Assembly (NCBI RefSeq): GCF_037975245.1
Contig: NC_092575.1
Location: forward strand, 12,885,001 to 12,949,000
Origin: Apostichopus japonicus
Taxonomy: Eukaryota; Echinodermata; Holothuroidea; Aspidochirotida; Stichopodidae
Direction of reading: 5' to 3'
DNA: 64,000 nucleotides
Shown: in pieces, positions 1-10,931 of the stretch
How the letters are laid out: each line of letters begins with the position of its first letter
Position numbering within the stretch: the stretch's first letter is position 1
Translations under genes and position numbers: made by a program
Notes under the pieces: generated by a model
The model's database searches: none
Seen by the model: the letters and a program-made list of their open reading frames with translations, nothing else
Told to the model about the DNA's origin: nothing

Positions 1-394
1 GGGAAAAAATGCGTATGCTTATTGAAGGGAAAGTAAGGGATGCATTACCCAGAGATTAGCTATCACCGAGATGCGGAGATTAACTCGAGGCTGGTGTTTA
101 AATTTGAAAACCCACTGAAGGAGATGAATTTTGCAGTTTCAATATGCCAACTTTACTTGCCAGCAGGTACTGGCAATTAATTACTTCTTAAACAGAGCAG
201 TGTGATGTGACATGCAGTGTATAAGAAATAACATTTTTTTTTACTCGTTGCCATAGAAAGTGAATTTTTGAAAGCGGGAAAAAATGATTACTTCAGTACA
301 CAATTACTAGATCTTGTGATACCTTGGCAATTTATGTTTTATGATCAAAGTACATTGTTTATTATATGAAGTCATAGGAACTTACATTTAAAAG
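1..394. other. Non-coding, no clear feature
   Basis: No open frame or splice-flanked exon is convincing here. Around 192-232 the words GTGTGATGT and AATAACATT, in the same order, recall the middle of repeat family A (see 395-752), so this may be a decayed fragment of that family. That link is weak. Confidence 0.4.
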
Positions 395-752
395 AATAGT
401 CCAGGTCAAAATTTCTTTTTGATATGTTAAAGAGGAACATAATCTCAGCATTCTGATGAAATTTGCATTCAATTCCTATGTACCGTTTTTGAGATATTGA
501 CAGTTGAAGTTCTCTGATATTCTGCCAAAAGTGAACTTGAAGCAAACAGGTGTGATGTCATAGTTGCACACTGACAAATAATGTTTTTTATTTATTTTTC
601 AGTCTATTGATTTGACCTTCGATTGGATAAGAGGTACTAGTTTGTTTAAAAGGGGAGGTGAAGTTTATAAAATACCAGTACAGTACCTACAGTACAGTAC
701 TGTATGGTTCATTCACATTATGGATGCATCCAATTGTGGAATAAAAAATTCA
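395..752 (+). repeat. Interspersed repeat family A, copy 1
   Basis: This block matches 14185-14532 along its whole length by eye. It begins with TAGTCCAGGTCAAAATTTC and ends near GGATGCATCCAATTGTGGA. Shared landmarks in order are AGAGGAACATAATCT, AAGTGAACTTGAAGCAAAC, GGTGTGATGTCATAGTTGC, CAGTCTATTGATTTGACC and GTTTATAAAATACCA. The two copies differ by scattered substitutions and small indels, so they are old copies of one dispersed element. No coding frame survives in either copy. The class is unknown: I see no clean terminal repeats or target-site duplication. The second copy carries an inverted partial copy next to it, which suggests a foldback element. Confidence 0.8.
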
Positions 753-1977
753 TTTCTGTAATTTTTTTTGTGGCATCAGTACTTCTTTTGCACCTCTCAA
801 TCTCTCTCCCGTGACAGTATTTGCTCAACACCGAGCCTCTTGGTCGAGTGTTAACAGATCCTAAAGTTCTTTATGTTAAATTGTGTATAAAAACTTATAT
901 AAAACTTTCAAGATCTGTGTAACAATTTATCCATTTTGCAGATGTATTAAATGCCTTCATCTAAAAATATCATATTAACCTATATGGTAAATGTACAATT
1001 TATAGCATCCCAAGATGAGTTATCATACTTGCATATCATATCATTGCATATATCACGTAACAGAGCATGAGTTGGTTGTATGCCCGTCTCGTAAAAAAAT
1101 TTCCGTAATGTGGCATTTAAATTTTCTCTGAAAGATGTTTTTGAAATCGTAAAATTTGCCAAACAAACATTTATCTTTGTCCTCATTGTTATCGGTAATT
1201 ATTGTTTTGATTTTCGTAAACAAAACTATTACCTTTATTAATTTTTTTTTTCAATGGCACATTACTTTGCAAATTTTTTTATTATGATTTTTTTTATTAC
1301 TGTCATCTTAAATAATGTTCTCTTTGCTACTTCTTTGTGTGCCTTTGAAAACAAAAGATTCATGTATATATAATGAATATACAAAAGGAACAGCTTGATA
1401 TGTAATATATGGTATATTTGGAAATCAATTTCAATCTACTCTCTCTTCATGTATACCATCAGTCAGTGTCCTCCAACTTTCCTTTGACTATGTTTTTCTC
1501 AACGTCCTTCTCCATCTTCATCTTCCTCTCCTTCTTCCTCTTCTTCTTCGTCGTGTCCTCAATAGTATCGTCAACATATATATGTGAGTTTTGCCTCTCC
1601 CGAGGCGTGATCAATAGACTGCCGTTTTAATGTCGCTCATAGGTGACAAACTCTCTTCATTTTATCAGGAGAGGCTTGAACCCTGCCGTGGTACGGCTAC
1701 TACTATGGTAAAAGAAATCAATAGTGCAAATGTCGTATATTCACTGCTTCGTATTCCACTGAGTCTCGTCCACCCGATACGCCCGTAGCTCAGCACGCAT
1801 GCGATCAGTCTGTATTGTATGTACACACAGTAGCTGCCTGCAGCAAGAAAGAAAAGAACATGCTATTGCCGGGTCGATATCGGGAACCGGGAGGTGATAA
1901 TTTTGCTTAAGGGGGTTGGGGGTTGAGGTGGGGGGGGTTGAGGCGGGTAGAGTGTGGGAGAGGAAGAAAAGTGGCGG
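753..1977. other. Non-coding, AT-rich
   Basis: No recognisable gene. There is a pyrimidine-rich patch (TCTTCCTCTTCTTC type) at about 1500-1560 and a guanine-rich stretch at 1910-1945. A minus-strand open frame of 68 codons at 980-1186 reads fairly protein-like but matches nothing I know and has no splice or promoter support. Confidence 0.5.
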
Positions 1978-2216
1978 ATAGAAAGATTAAGGTCAAAATA
2001 GCTACTTGATCAAAAGATGCTCAGAATATGCATATACATATGCAGCATGCATATGCAACATGCATATATGCAACATGGATAGAAAGATTAAGGTCAAAAC
2101 AGCTACTTGATCAAAAGATGCTCAGAATATGCAACATGCATATATGCATATGCAACATGCATATGCATTGTTGCATTATGCATATGCAACATGCACATAT
2201 GCAACATACTGTACAT
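1978..2216. repeat. 100-bp tandem duplication with ATGCAACATGCATAT minisatellite
   Basis: The block ATAGAAAGATTAAGGTCAAA, followed by CTACTTGATCAAAAGATGC, occurs at 1978 and again at 2078, a 100-bp period. Each copy runs into a variable array of ATGCAACATGCATAT-type units. The array is rich in self-complementary ATGCAT and can fold into many alternative hairpins. Apparent open frames on both strands here (repeated Met-His-Ile-Cys) are products of the repeat. Confidence 0.85.
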
Positions 2217-2789
2217 ATATGTAATGAGCATGAGTTGCTTTGGGATTGAAGTAACAAATATATGAGTAAAAGTTTGTATATTATGAGCCATTTTTTCAGA
2301 GGTCATTCTTTGGACGATGACAGTGTGTTTGTAAACACATCATGTACCCCTTGTTGTAATTACCTGACAGTTCTATTATGGGCAATAATTGTACATAGTT
2401 TTTCTACGATCCATTAACTGTATTCACCAGCCTCTTCTTAATTCCCCTTGAATGTGTTGATGCAGGTGTTCTCTAATACACAGGAGGTCATGTGACAGAC
2501 CGCAGTGTCACATTACGTAGCGTGGTGTGTCGTCTAATTACAAGTCATTGACGATCGTCATTCAATGGGGAATGACAACTTTACCGAAGTTACAGATGGG
2601 GATGACCAGACAGATTCACAAATTTGTCATTTGTTTGGCCGAACTAAAAATCTCTAGTTTGAAAATATAGATTGAATACTTATTTCTCTAATGTACTTTT
2701 CACCTTGGTTGCCTGTCACCAGTCAACGTACATATTATGCACTTTCCCAATTATCTAACAAGCAAAAACATCGGCTTTTAAATGCTAAA
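2217..2789. other. Non-coding, no feature seen
   Basis: I see no exon, RNA gene or element in this stretch. Confidence 0.5.
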
Positions 2790-3236
2790 AGAATATATTA
2801 TCGAGTCTGCTCCCCAATGAAAAATCACCAAGTTTTTAATTAGTTGAAGAATGAAATTCTCATTAAATGTACTTTACATGGAGTTTTTAGGAAAGAAGTA
2901 AAGGAGCAGTCGACTTAGCTCTTCAATAGGTATCATTATGTATCACTGTGCCCCTTGACACCCCACTTTGAATCACTATCCACTTCTGGATCATCCCCCC
3001 CTTCCTCTTTGTTATTTATCTGATAGCCATTTGGATGGCTGCTAATCTCTCGGTTCCCGATTGCAAAATCGTGATTGCAAGGGCGCATCGGATTTTAAAA
3101 GTTAAAAGTATACTATGGAGTCTGCTCCCAATGAAAAGTCGCAATTTCTTTTAATCAGTTTGAAGAGTGAAATTCTCATTAATGTAACTCTCACATGGAG
3201 TTTCTTTAGGAGGAGTTGACTTAGCTCTTCAACCTT
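2790..3236 (+). repeat. Direct repeat pair about 310 bp apart
   Basis: Two related blocks lie at about 2790-2930 and 3100-3236. Shared words in order are GAGTCTGCTCCC, CAATGAAAA, GTGAAATTCTCATTAA (or near), ACATGGAGTTT and GACTTAGCTCTTCAA. The spacer holds unrelated sequence. This is a local duplication or two insertions of one short repeat. Neither block is coding. Confidence 0.75.
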
Positions 3237-4201
3237 GAGAGTGAAAAAATAAAACAAAAATACCCAAGAGGGAAAATGCCAACAGTTGACTCAGGAGACG
3301 AGATTTCTCCAACCGGGGTATGAAGCCACATTTTCGTTCTAGGGTAAAACCAGAAAACGTGCTGTTTGAGTAGCAAAACATCGTGCAATTCCAATGAGAA
3401 GGACAGCGTTCAGTGCTTTGAATCCCACCGAATCAATGTCGTTAAACATCCGCACTCCATGCGAAAGTAAAGAGCAGGCCTTTTTTTTTTCGAGAGAGAG
3501 TGAATTTTAGAATTCGCGGACAAAAGTCTGCCTAATTTTTTGTTCTCGGTGTTGTCGGCACAATAGCACACAATGGTCCCAACACGCATTAGTGGCACAT
3601 CTCAAGGCCTGTAGCCTATCATAATCCAATAATTTATCACTTTTCAGGCAGCAACACATGTTTGTTTTCTCTCTGCCGGGGATAAAGAGATATAAACCAC
3701 GTACGTATGTATGGTGTCAACGACAGAAATGATACAGTTGCTGTTAAAAGGATGAACATGCCAGCTAGAGATTTTTTGATATAGTCCAGGAATTCTGAAT
3801 CCAAAATTCTCTAAAATTTTAAGGGAATTGCTAATAACCTCTTAAAGGACTTCTTACAGTGCTCGATCCTCTGGTAGCATCGTTTCGTGGAGGCTCAAAC
3901 GGACTTGATTTACGTCGGTCATCAATCTGACCTTTAAAGTAAAGCTTTATTGGGAAATAGGAGAAACAAAAAATAAAGAGGGAGGGTTTTTAATGATTAT
4001 ACAGTACAGGCTATTTGGATTTTTGTTTTGTTTTCTTCTCATGTGCTGGCATGGAACACTGAACATGTAAATTCTCTTTGGATAAATAAAGTGCATGATG
4101 GTAGAGATTCGTTCAGTACCATAATACTGTGTCAGGTGCTGAAGACAGTGGTATAGGGAAGGAAGGTGAAGTTGTAGTTTGGAGGAGTTTCTTTTTTGAA
4201 G
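3237..4201. other. Non-coding, no clear feature
   Basis: The stretch has no supported exon. A minus-strand open frame of 122 codons (3947-4315) is weak: its low-complexity serine/leucine-rich reading and lack of any motif argue against it, and it overlaps the better exon candidate at 4202-4285. Confidence 0.4.
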
Positions 4202-4285
4202 GGAAAACCAAAACCAAAACTGAGGAGCGGAGCCTTCAGGATGGCAGTTAACGGAATGGATTATCATCCTTTCTCTTATGTAAAG
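4202..4285 (+). CDS. Candidate internal exon, 28 codons, unknown protein
   Basis: An 84-base segment lies between a plausible acceptor (TTTCTTTTTTGAAG, ending at 4201) and a good donor (AAG|GTAAGA at 4286). It is open and in phase 0 at both ends. The reading begins GKPKPKLRSGAF and ends DYHPFSYVK, a basic start followed by an aromatic end, without low complexity. The acceptor uses AAG rather than the preferred CAG and its pyrimidine tract is short. It has the same strand and phase as the exon at 46201-46314, but more than 41 kb separates them and nothing else links them. I do not recognise a domain. It may be a chance open stretch. Confidence 0.3.
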
Positions 4286-4566
4286 GTAAGAATTAAGACA
4301 ATAGAGTTTAATCAACTAATCAGAAAGCTTGTATTGGATGTGTCCGTCTCTGTTTTTCTGTTTCAGAAAGTATACAGTATATCTTCTTCTTTTTTTTTTG
4401 GTAAATAATATTATGCAACGATAATTGGTGGGGAGGGGGTTACGTTTAAGTGATTATAAATTGATGACAACATAATCTAAAATTCTGAGTAGAGAGAAAT
4501 GTGATACTCTAAGAAAAAGACAAACAACACAGTTTGAGTGAGAAACAATTTTTTTTAAAATTTTTT

Positions 4567-4569
<3 letters not shown>

Positions 4570-4613
<44 letters not shown>

Positions 4614-4619
4614 GGACTA
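4570..4619. repeat. Uninterrupted poly-T tract of 50 bases
   Basis: Fifty consecutive T residues. On the minus strand this would be a poly-A tail, but I see no retroelement or processed gene copy next to it. Tract length in an assembly is often uncertain. Confidence 0.95.
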
Positions 4620-5048
4620 ATATGTAGGAAAACTGTGATGTTGTGTCATCTGAAGTTAACAGTAACAGTGTTAACAGTAATTACTGTAAAATTACTACAC
4701 AATGAGATAAAACTTGTACCTGTAACTGCAGAGATATGGAAATTAATGCATATCAATACAGAAACATGATTATAAACCTACAAATCCTTTGAGATGTCAC
4801 TCAATCAAGAAACCTTCAACTTTTCAATATGCAAACATTGGGAATTGTATCAGCCCCTGCTGTGTCGTAATCATATTTATTTTGCATCGAAGGAAAAATT
4901 CCCAGTGTCCATAAATTATGCTTGTCAGTTTTGACGATCCTGGAGTTTGCATGTCCCCCTTCATAATTATCATCAGGGAAATTACATGATATCTTCACTT
5001 CACAATTTCAAAATATTCATCTAAATTTGCTTAACTTTTTGTATTTTT

Positions 5049-5105
5049 ATGTGTGTGTATATGCATGCATGTATATGTATGTATGTATGTATATATATAT
5101 ATATT

Positions 5106-5159
<54 letters not shown>

Positions 5160-5186
5160 CTGTACATACATATACATATACATAAA
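5049..5186. repeat. (TA)n / (GTAT)n microsatellite
   Basis: GTAT-rich sequence passes into a long (TA)n run at about 5110-5155 and then TACATA repeats. It directly precedes the SINE at 5189. Other copies of the same SINE family also touch (TA)n tracts. Apparent open frames of Tyr-Ile repeats here are artefacts. Confidence 0.95.
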
Positions 5187-5188
5187 GC

Positions 5189-5370
5189 TTACAGTGGAAC
5201 TACAACCTTCCTTACCAGTTTCGAACCTCTGGACATACAATCAGCGTCCATAGCCTAGTGGTTAGGGTATCCGCATTTTAAGCAGGAGGCCTAGGTTTGA
5301 ACCCCGGTGGAGGCTGGAAGTTTTTCACTCTTCTGGATTTTTCAACTCCCTGCAATTTCAATTATATATC
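5189..5370 (+). mobile_element. tRNA-derived SINE, family S1, full copy
   Basis: The element starts with a non-tRNA leader (TACAGTGGAACTACAACC, then ACCTCTGGACATACAATCA), continues with a tRNA-like region from 5244, and ends in a body and an ATTATATATC tail. The RNA polymerase III boxes are clear: A box TAGCCTAGTGGTTAGG at 5251 and B box GGTTTGAACCC at 5294. The body reads GGTGGAGGCTGGAAG, then CAACTCCCTGCAATTTCAAT. A second full copy at 31099-31325 matches leader, tRNA part and body. The tRNA part is Asp/Glu-like in look but was not assigned. The tail is TA-rich, and (TA)n tracts flank both sides. Confidence 0.9.
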
Positions 5371-5407
5371 ATTTGCCTTTGTTGTTTATCTCCATTTCAT
5401 CAAACAG

Positions 5408-5454
<47 letters not shown>

Positions 5455-5462
5455 TTATATAA
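5408..5462. repeat. (TA)n microsatellite
   Basis: A run of TA dinucleotides about 45 bases long, downstream of the SINE at 5189-5370. Confidence 0.95.
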
Positions 5463-6815
5463 AAGACCTGAAAGTTAGTTTCCTGATCATGAAGTGGGGC
5501 TGGTTTTCTTCTATGAGGCAGCTTGTTATGCTTGTTTTCATTAATTCCAATTGCCAGCTTTTAATTTATCAGAGGTTATTCAAGAAAAGATTGATAAAAT
5601 TTATCAACCTGAAATACCTCCCTGAGTATTCTCACTATATTAATATTAATTAGAAAGTATATATTCATGAGCTTTATGAATATTGATAAGCAAGTATATT
5701 TTCATGTGCTGGAGTTGTGAAATTTTGTCACCCAGACACCTTACATTATATCCCGAGCTTCTACTTTCATTAATTCATTAAAATGAAACTTAACTGACCA
5801 AAGCCAGTGAACTGAATTGCAGAAACAGGATTTTATGATTGAAAAATCAACCAAATAAACAGCAAACTATCAGGTAATTACCATGGGATTGTTAAAATGT
5901 GACTGTTCAGCACATTAATATATTATAATCAATGTTATTCATTATGGAACCCTCCATCAGTCACTAAAAGTTGTAAACCTCAACATTCAAAATTAATCAC
6001 AGCTTTTTGAATAAGTATGTTTGCAGTAACGATTAATGGACCATGGTATTACCAGCTGTCAATCTCAGATCAAGTGTTCAGGGTTTTTGGACATAAGTGA
6101 TAATTGTTACCCTGCAGTCGCTACCCCGCCCCCGTTATTAAAGTGGCTCTCTGAGTGTAAGTGTCATTTCCGTCAGGTGGCCTAATAGGATACAATGCCT
6201 AATGAAAAATCTCTGAGGTCTTGGTAGCTAAATTATCTCTTAATCTCTAGTTTATTAAAACTTAGTATGAAGCTGCAGTAAGTCTAGCGGACGTAGCTAA
6301 CTTCTTCAAGTGTTAATTAAATTGAGATGTTGCAGCCTTTACGTATTCCATTGTGAGAAAACTGGATTTGGGGCACATATTTAGCAAGTGATGTGTACTG
6401 TACACGCTCATCTCCCGAAATTCTTTCCAAAATCCCTTAGCCCACCCTCCCTCCGCCCTCCCCCCCCCCCCCCACCAGCACTGCACCTAAATTTTCTCTC
6501 GCTTGTAATATTAAATCTGTAGTAAGATTATTTTGCCAGTCTTCACATCTAATTTGTTGAGTATTAATTAAAGTTTAATGTCATAGCTACATGGTTGCCT
6601 CCCACACCCAACCCAACCCCATCCACCGTACTACCCCTCCTTTTACAATCTGATACTTTCTTTCATAAATGTTTTGTATTAAAGCCAGTAATGATTTTTA
6701 AATCAGATTTGTACATTTTTTATTTTTCCTTTCAGTTAGGTTTTTCTTCTTCCTATTTTTCCTTCTGTTGTCACTTTTATATGCAATGCTAAGAATTACT
6801 CAGACATCTGTATGA
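5463..6815. other. Non-coding, AT-rich
   Basis: I see no supported gene or element. There is a C-rich tract at about 6440-6475 (CCCTCCGCCCTCC then a C run). Confidence 0.5.
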
Positions 6816-7024
6816 GTTTGGTCAGAAAATTTAATCCACGCCTCTGTGCCAACTTTAAGGTTTTCTTTGAAAGCTGTGGAAAGACGGCGGACGTATTGTA
6901 TACACCACAGAAATAAGTTTTTTGGTCAGAAAATTTAATCAAACGTCTCAGTGCCAACTTGAAGGTTTTCTTTGAAAGCTGTGGAAAGACGACAGACGTA
7001 TTGTATACACCACAGAAATAAGTT
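6816..7024. repeat. Tandem duplication, 104-bp unit, two copies
   Basis: GGTCAGAAAATTTAATC starts at 6820 and again at 6924. Both copies continue through GTGCCAACTT, AAGGTTTTCTTTGAAAGC, TGTGGAAAGACG and CGTATTGTATACACCACAG, with only a few substitutions. The high similarity points to a fairly recent duplication. Confidence 0.95.
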
Positions 7025-8589
7025 AATTGCAGAATAGTCGACGGTTTTCAAACCTTCCTTTACTAGAAGAAGACAGCTGAATAATGATTTTAATTTTATA
7101 AAGCAAATGCAGACAAGTTACCTTCAACGTCTCATCTCAGTTGGAACTGCTAGCTACTGAAGTCTTTCAGCAAATTTTCAACCATATCAGGGTCTCTTGT
7201 ATGTCCCAAGCTTACAAATGTTGATCTGAACTTTCAAGTGTAGATTTATATTTCCTACTTTCGTACTGCAAACGATGATGATCTAGTCCGATTTTCCTAC
7301 GCACACAGTTGGGTGGACTCTGTTGTTTAATGTGAAAGTCTGCCAACCATTATACTAAAAACCCACTAGAATGCAAACTATTTCGTAAATGAGATTGTGG
7401 CAAAATATCACACCATATGTGATATTTAAACATGCAAGAAACGCTGTTTACTTTTCGAAAAAGATAATCAACAATCGTTAAACTATTATTTTAATTGGTA
7501 AAAAAGTGGCGGTGTATTAAAATCATGGCTCCTTTAACTTACCCTGTAAGATCTCTGCATGTGAAAGATGCCAGAATTAGACATTTTTTATTGCTGAGTA
7601 GCACCCAGGCAGTGGACCACTCTCTGACATATCTTTTTTTTTTTTTTCAATTAAAATATAAATGGCAAATATAAGTCATATCTGAGGCAACCTTGTTGTT
7701 AAATGATAAATATTAAAGCTCTGTACATACCAAGGACATCACCATAAATGAGAGAGATATGCCAAATAGTTCCCATGGTAACTCTACATAGCAACCCCAG
7801 GTAATGCCACTGTAACCCCAGGAGTGCACTGTCTGTGCACAGTGATCCTTGGCCATGGAAATGTTTAATTTCATGCACCCTTGGTTACAACAGTATCATA
7901 CTTTAAACAAATGGAAGTATTCCTAATTAGCATAATAATTTTGATATATAATAAGAATCTAGAGTTTTCTTTGTTTATAATTGTGATTAAACTAAAATCA
8001 TCTTTTCGATGAGAAATTTTAAACACCTTGAATAATTTTAAAAAATTTCAAACTACAGCATCATAGCACTTTCACAAAACATTTCACTAGAGTTTGTAGA
8101 CAGCTAAAACAGAATGTGTTAAAATAATTATATAACTTGAGTAATGAGCCCCAACTAGCTACTACATGATTCTCTTAAGAATAATATATTCCGCTCTCAC
8201 TGTAAGCGCTTGAGACTTTATCAGCATATATTTGCTCATCCGTGCCTCTAACATCATTAACTTCATGAAGAAAATAATTTAAGGGAAATTAAAAGATTAA
8301 GTCGTGCATTAGTCATACAAATTTGAAATACACAGACTCAAAAAGAAGCATACAGTATGTGACTTCTTTCCAAGAAAAATGATCAGAGTGGCATTTAAAA
8401 AAAAAATATAAAAAAATACGCACTCACCTTGTTATTTAAATTTGTTTGGGTAAGCTGTAAAGGAAACGTTATCAATAGCTTCCAGATATGCTTTTGATGA
8501 CACTTCAAAATATGGTTACGAAGAATTATCTCAGATGTCATTTCAGCTTCTTCTTCGAGGAGACCCTCTTTAGTATTCAACCTTACACC
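7025..8589. other. Non-coding, AT-rich
   Basis: I see no convincing gene or mobile element. On the minus strand a GTGAGT donor-like site follows an open stretch at about 8428-8580. It is not supported by a convincing acceptor or motif and is listed among the rejected items. Confidence 0.45.
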
Positions 8590-8910
8590 TACCCCACAAA
8601 CGGAGTTTAATATTCATGATTGTTTTTCCCTCCACTTGTTAATTTGAGTCGTTTCTTTGAGATCACAGTCGCCGCGGCGATGCATGGCCGAGCTGCTCGC
8701 TCCACACGTCTGCGGTCTCAAGACGTAACTGCTGCCATTCAAGAAATGGCTGGTAACCCTTGACGATAACGAACATAATCAGTCCAGAAGGAAAGCGGTT
8801 TTGAGTGCCACGCTGTCATCCCTCGTGCAAATTCAATGAGTTTTACGCATTAGTACGAGATTCCTCGAAAAAAATTTAACCGGACTCGGTGTGCGCCGAC
8901 GAGCGTTCAT
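8590..8910. other. CpG-rich, complex-sequence patch
   Basis: This segment stands out from its AT-rich surroundings by its density of CpG, for example TCGCCGCGGCGATGC near 8670 and CTCGGTGTGCGCCGACGAGC near 8885. A short open frame of 28 codons starts at the ATG near 8681. It may be a promoter-proximal or conserved element, or an unrecognised repeat. No gene is assigned. Confidence 0.35.
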
Positions 8911-10471
8911 GTTTTTAGCAGGGATTTTTACTCTTTTTGGAGTGGCTTTAAGCAAAATTAGAGGAATTTTTGAAAAGGGAAGGTCTATGAACTCCAGGTG
9001 AGAATGTTAGGGTCTAATGACAGGATTTTAGGAGAGTATTGCCTTTGGTTTTATCTTTCTTTTTTCCTGCTTTGGACATGTAGCATATTATAGTGTTGTC
9101 AGTACTTATAGTGTTGTCAGTATAGATTTGACATGCAGACACACGTTTATATACTAGCTGTTATATATATACCTAATCAACCATGCGATAGAAGCTGGCA
9201 GTATTAAGCGGTGTTAACTGAATTGTTGAGTGACCTTTCTGTACAATAATGTTTGCGTTCTTTAGCAATTAGTTAATTTTAAAAGCCAACAGCACAGAAT
9301 AGTGTATATATGTTATTGGTCAAAATTGCTATGGATGCTTGTGTAGGGTCTGAGTACACGTTTAAACTCGGAGGGAGAATGGCATATGACTTTGTTCATC
9401 GATTCTCTTCCGTGGAATATACATTACTTTCTTGGGTTTTGTTTTGCTTTGTGTAATTCTGCTTCTCAAAAGGGTTAAAAGATTTGATTTGTGAATGAGA
9501 AACAACATTTGCGTGTGCTTGTATGGTATATGTATGTTAATGTTTAGTACTGTGTTTATATGGCCAACAATAATTACAGAGGTAATAATTATGTAATCTG
9601 CTTCATAAAACTCTAGTTTATTGTTTTTGTTTAAATTGTCTCCTCTGTTTCTTCTTTTCTGTAAACGTTTCCTGAGGCTTTTCTCCACCGACCCTTTCCT
9701 CTTTTTCTATCTTCAATTAATTTATAAGATTGTTTTAAAAAATTAATTCTTCTAATGTCAGGTATCAGAGTTATACCGAATAGACTGTACACACTGTAAG
9801 TGCTTGGACAGAAAAATCTGGGCATGATGCATGTTGAAAATGTACAGTAGTGAACAATCAGATGCATTACAGTAGATTATGTGTTTCTTGTGAGGTTATT
9901 TCTTATCCTATCATCAATTTAGGTGTAGTATCCCCCAACATGGTATCAAAAAGTGATGGTATAAACTTACAGTTAAGCAGGCCTTTACTTTGTTTAACAA
10001 AGTCAAGAATAACGATAGTTGCTAATTACAAAAGCAGTGTTTTATGTAAACTGCTACATCCGAAGATATTTGTTTGTTGATCTCAGAATAATGCAGCCAA
10101 TAAACTTTCATAAACCGTTTTAGTTGTATCGCAAAATCGACAAGAAAATTAGGTTTTGTTAGCTAACCGGCTGGGCTGTTGGTATTATTTACAAGGCTAA
10201 ATTTAGTGGTTAATTGACACGTACCAAGTCAGCAATGTTTTCGTTTGCAAAGGGATAGGCTGAGTAGGTTGAGCTACATATTACTTTGGTTTTTAATCTG
10301 CATCCATGAAACCTTGGGGGTAACCTTGAAATGTATTGAATTTGTTCTCATTAAATACTGTACTCAAATACTATCTTATATGGTGGAACATATATGACTG
10401 CTGTATATGTGTGTGACCATGGTCATGGTGCATATGTGTGCATTGTCTCTGCCAATGGTTAAAGGGCCTGT
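8911..10471. other. Non-coding, no feature seen
   Basis: The only small feature is a micro-duplication of TATAGTGTTGTCAGTA near 9090-9124. Open frames on both strands at 9362-10080 have no motif, splice or compositional support. Confidence 0.45.
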
Positions 10472-10474
10472 GAT

Positions 10475-10742
10475 AGTGGCGGATCCATGGGATCCATTCT
10501 CAGAAGGCACATTATATGTATAGTACTGGAATTATGGTATATAGTACAGAAACAAGAGGTGTACAATAGGAGAAAACATCGGGTAAGGCATGGTTGGGAA
10601 GCATTTTTGGTGAAAAACTTTGGAGGTTATACCTTGTTTTGATCAAATTTGTGTTTGCAGCTAATTTTTAATGCCAAGGAAGGTTATAAAAGAGGGAAAC
10701 AGTCGGGTATTTTAGGCCCGGCTTCCTGGATCTTCCTAGAAT
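10475..10742 (+). mobile_element. Possible decayed hAT-type non-autonomous element
   Basis: The 5' end AGTGGCGGATCCATGG resembles the CAGTGGCGGA start of the intact hAT-type element at 26775. About 260 bp later CCTGGATCTTCCTAG reads like a decayed inverted copy of that end. I find no convincing 8-bp target duplication, so boundaries and class are tentative. Confidence 0.3.
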
Positions 10743-10868
10743 CTGTCGAATCTGTTATGTGAATTACGATCCCTCCACGGCCACCCTATGCTGAGAACCA
10801 ACACTGCCATATCACTCACTCCATCTACAGTATAAACTCTGCAAAACAAGCTCTGGACACAGCACTTG

Positions 10869-10931
10869 GTAATTAATATGCACACTCGGACAATAAATAT
10901 GCATACTCTGGTAATTAATATGCATACCCTG
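10869..10931. repeat. Short tandem repeat, three units of about 22-26 bp
   Basis: Three imperfect units contain AATATGCA followed by CACTC, TACTC or TACCC. Confidence 0.8.

Noticed and set aside
2028-2306. Frames rich in Met, His, Ile and Cys on both strands
   Set aside because: They are translations of the ATGCAACATGCATAT repeat.
5031-5258. Overlapping open frames of about 66-69 codons on both strands (Tyr-Ile repeats)
   Set aside because: They are translations of a (TA)n microsatellite.
8428-8580. Minus-strand exon candidate ending at an AAG|GTGAGT donor
   Set aside because: The donor is good, but upstream there is only an open stretch with no clear acceptor for a normal-size exon, and the alternative 27-base exon after TTTCCTTTACAG is too short to trust alone.
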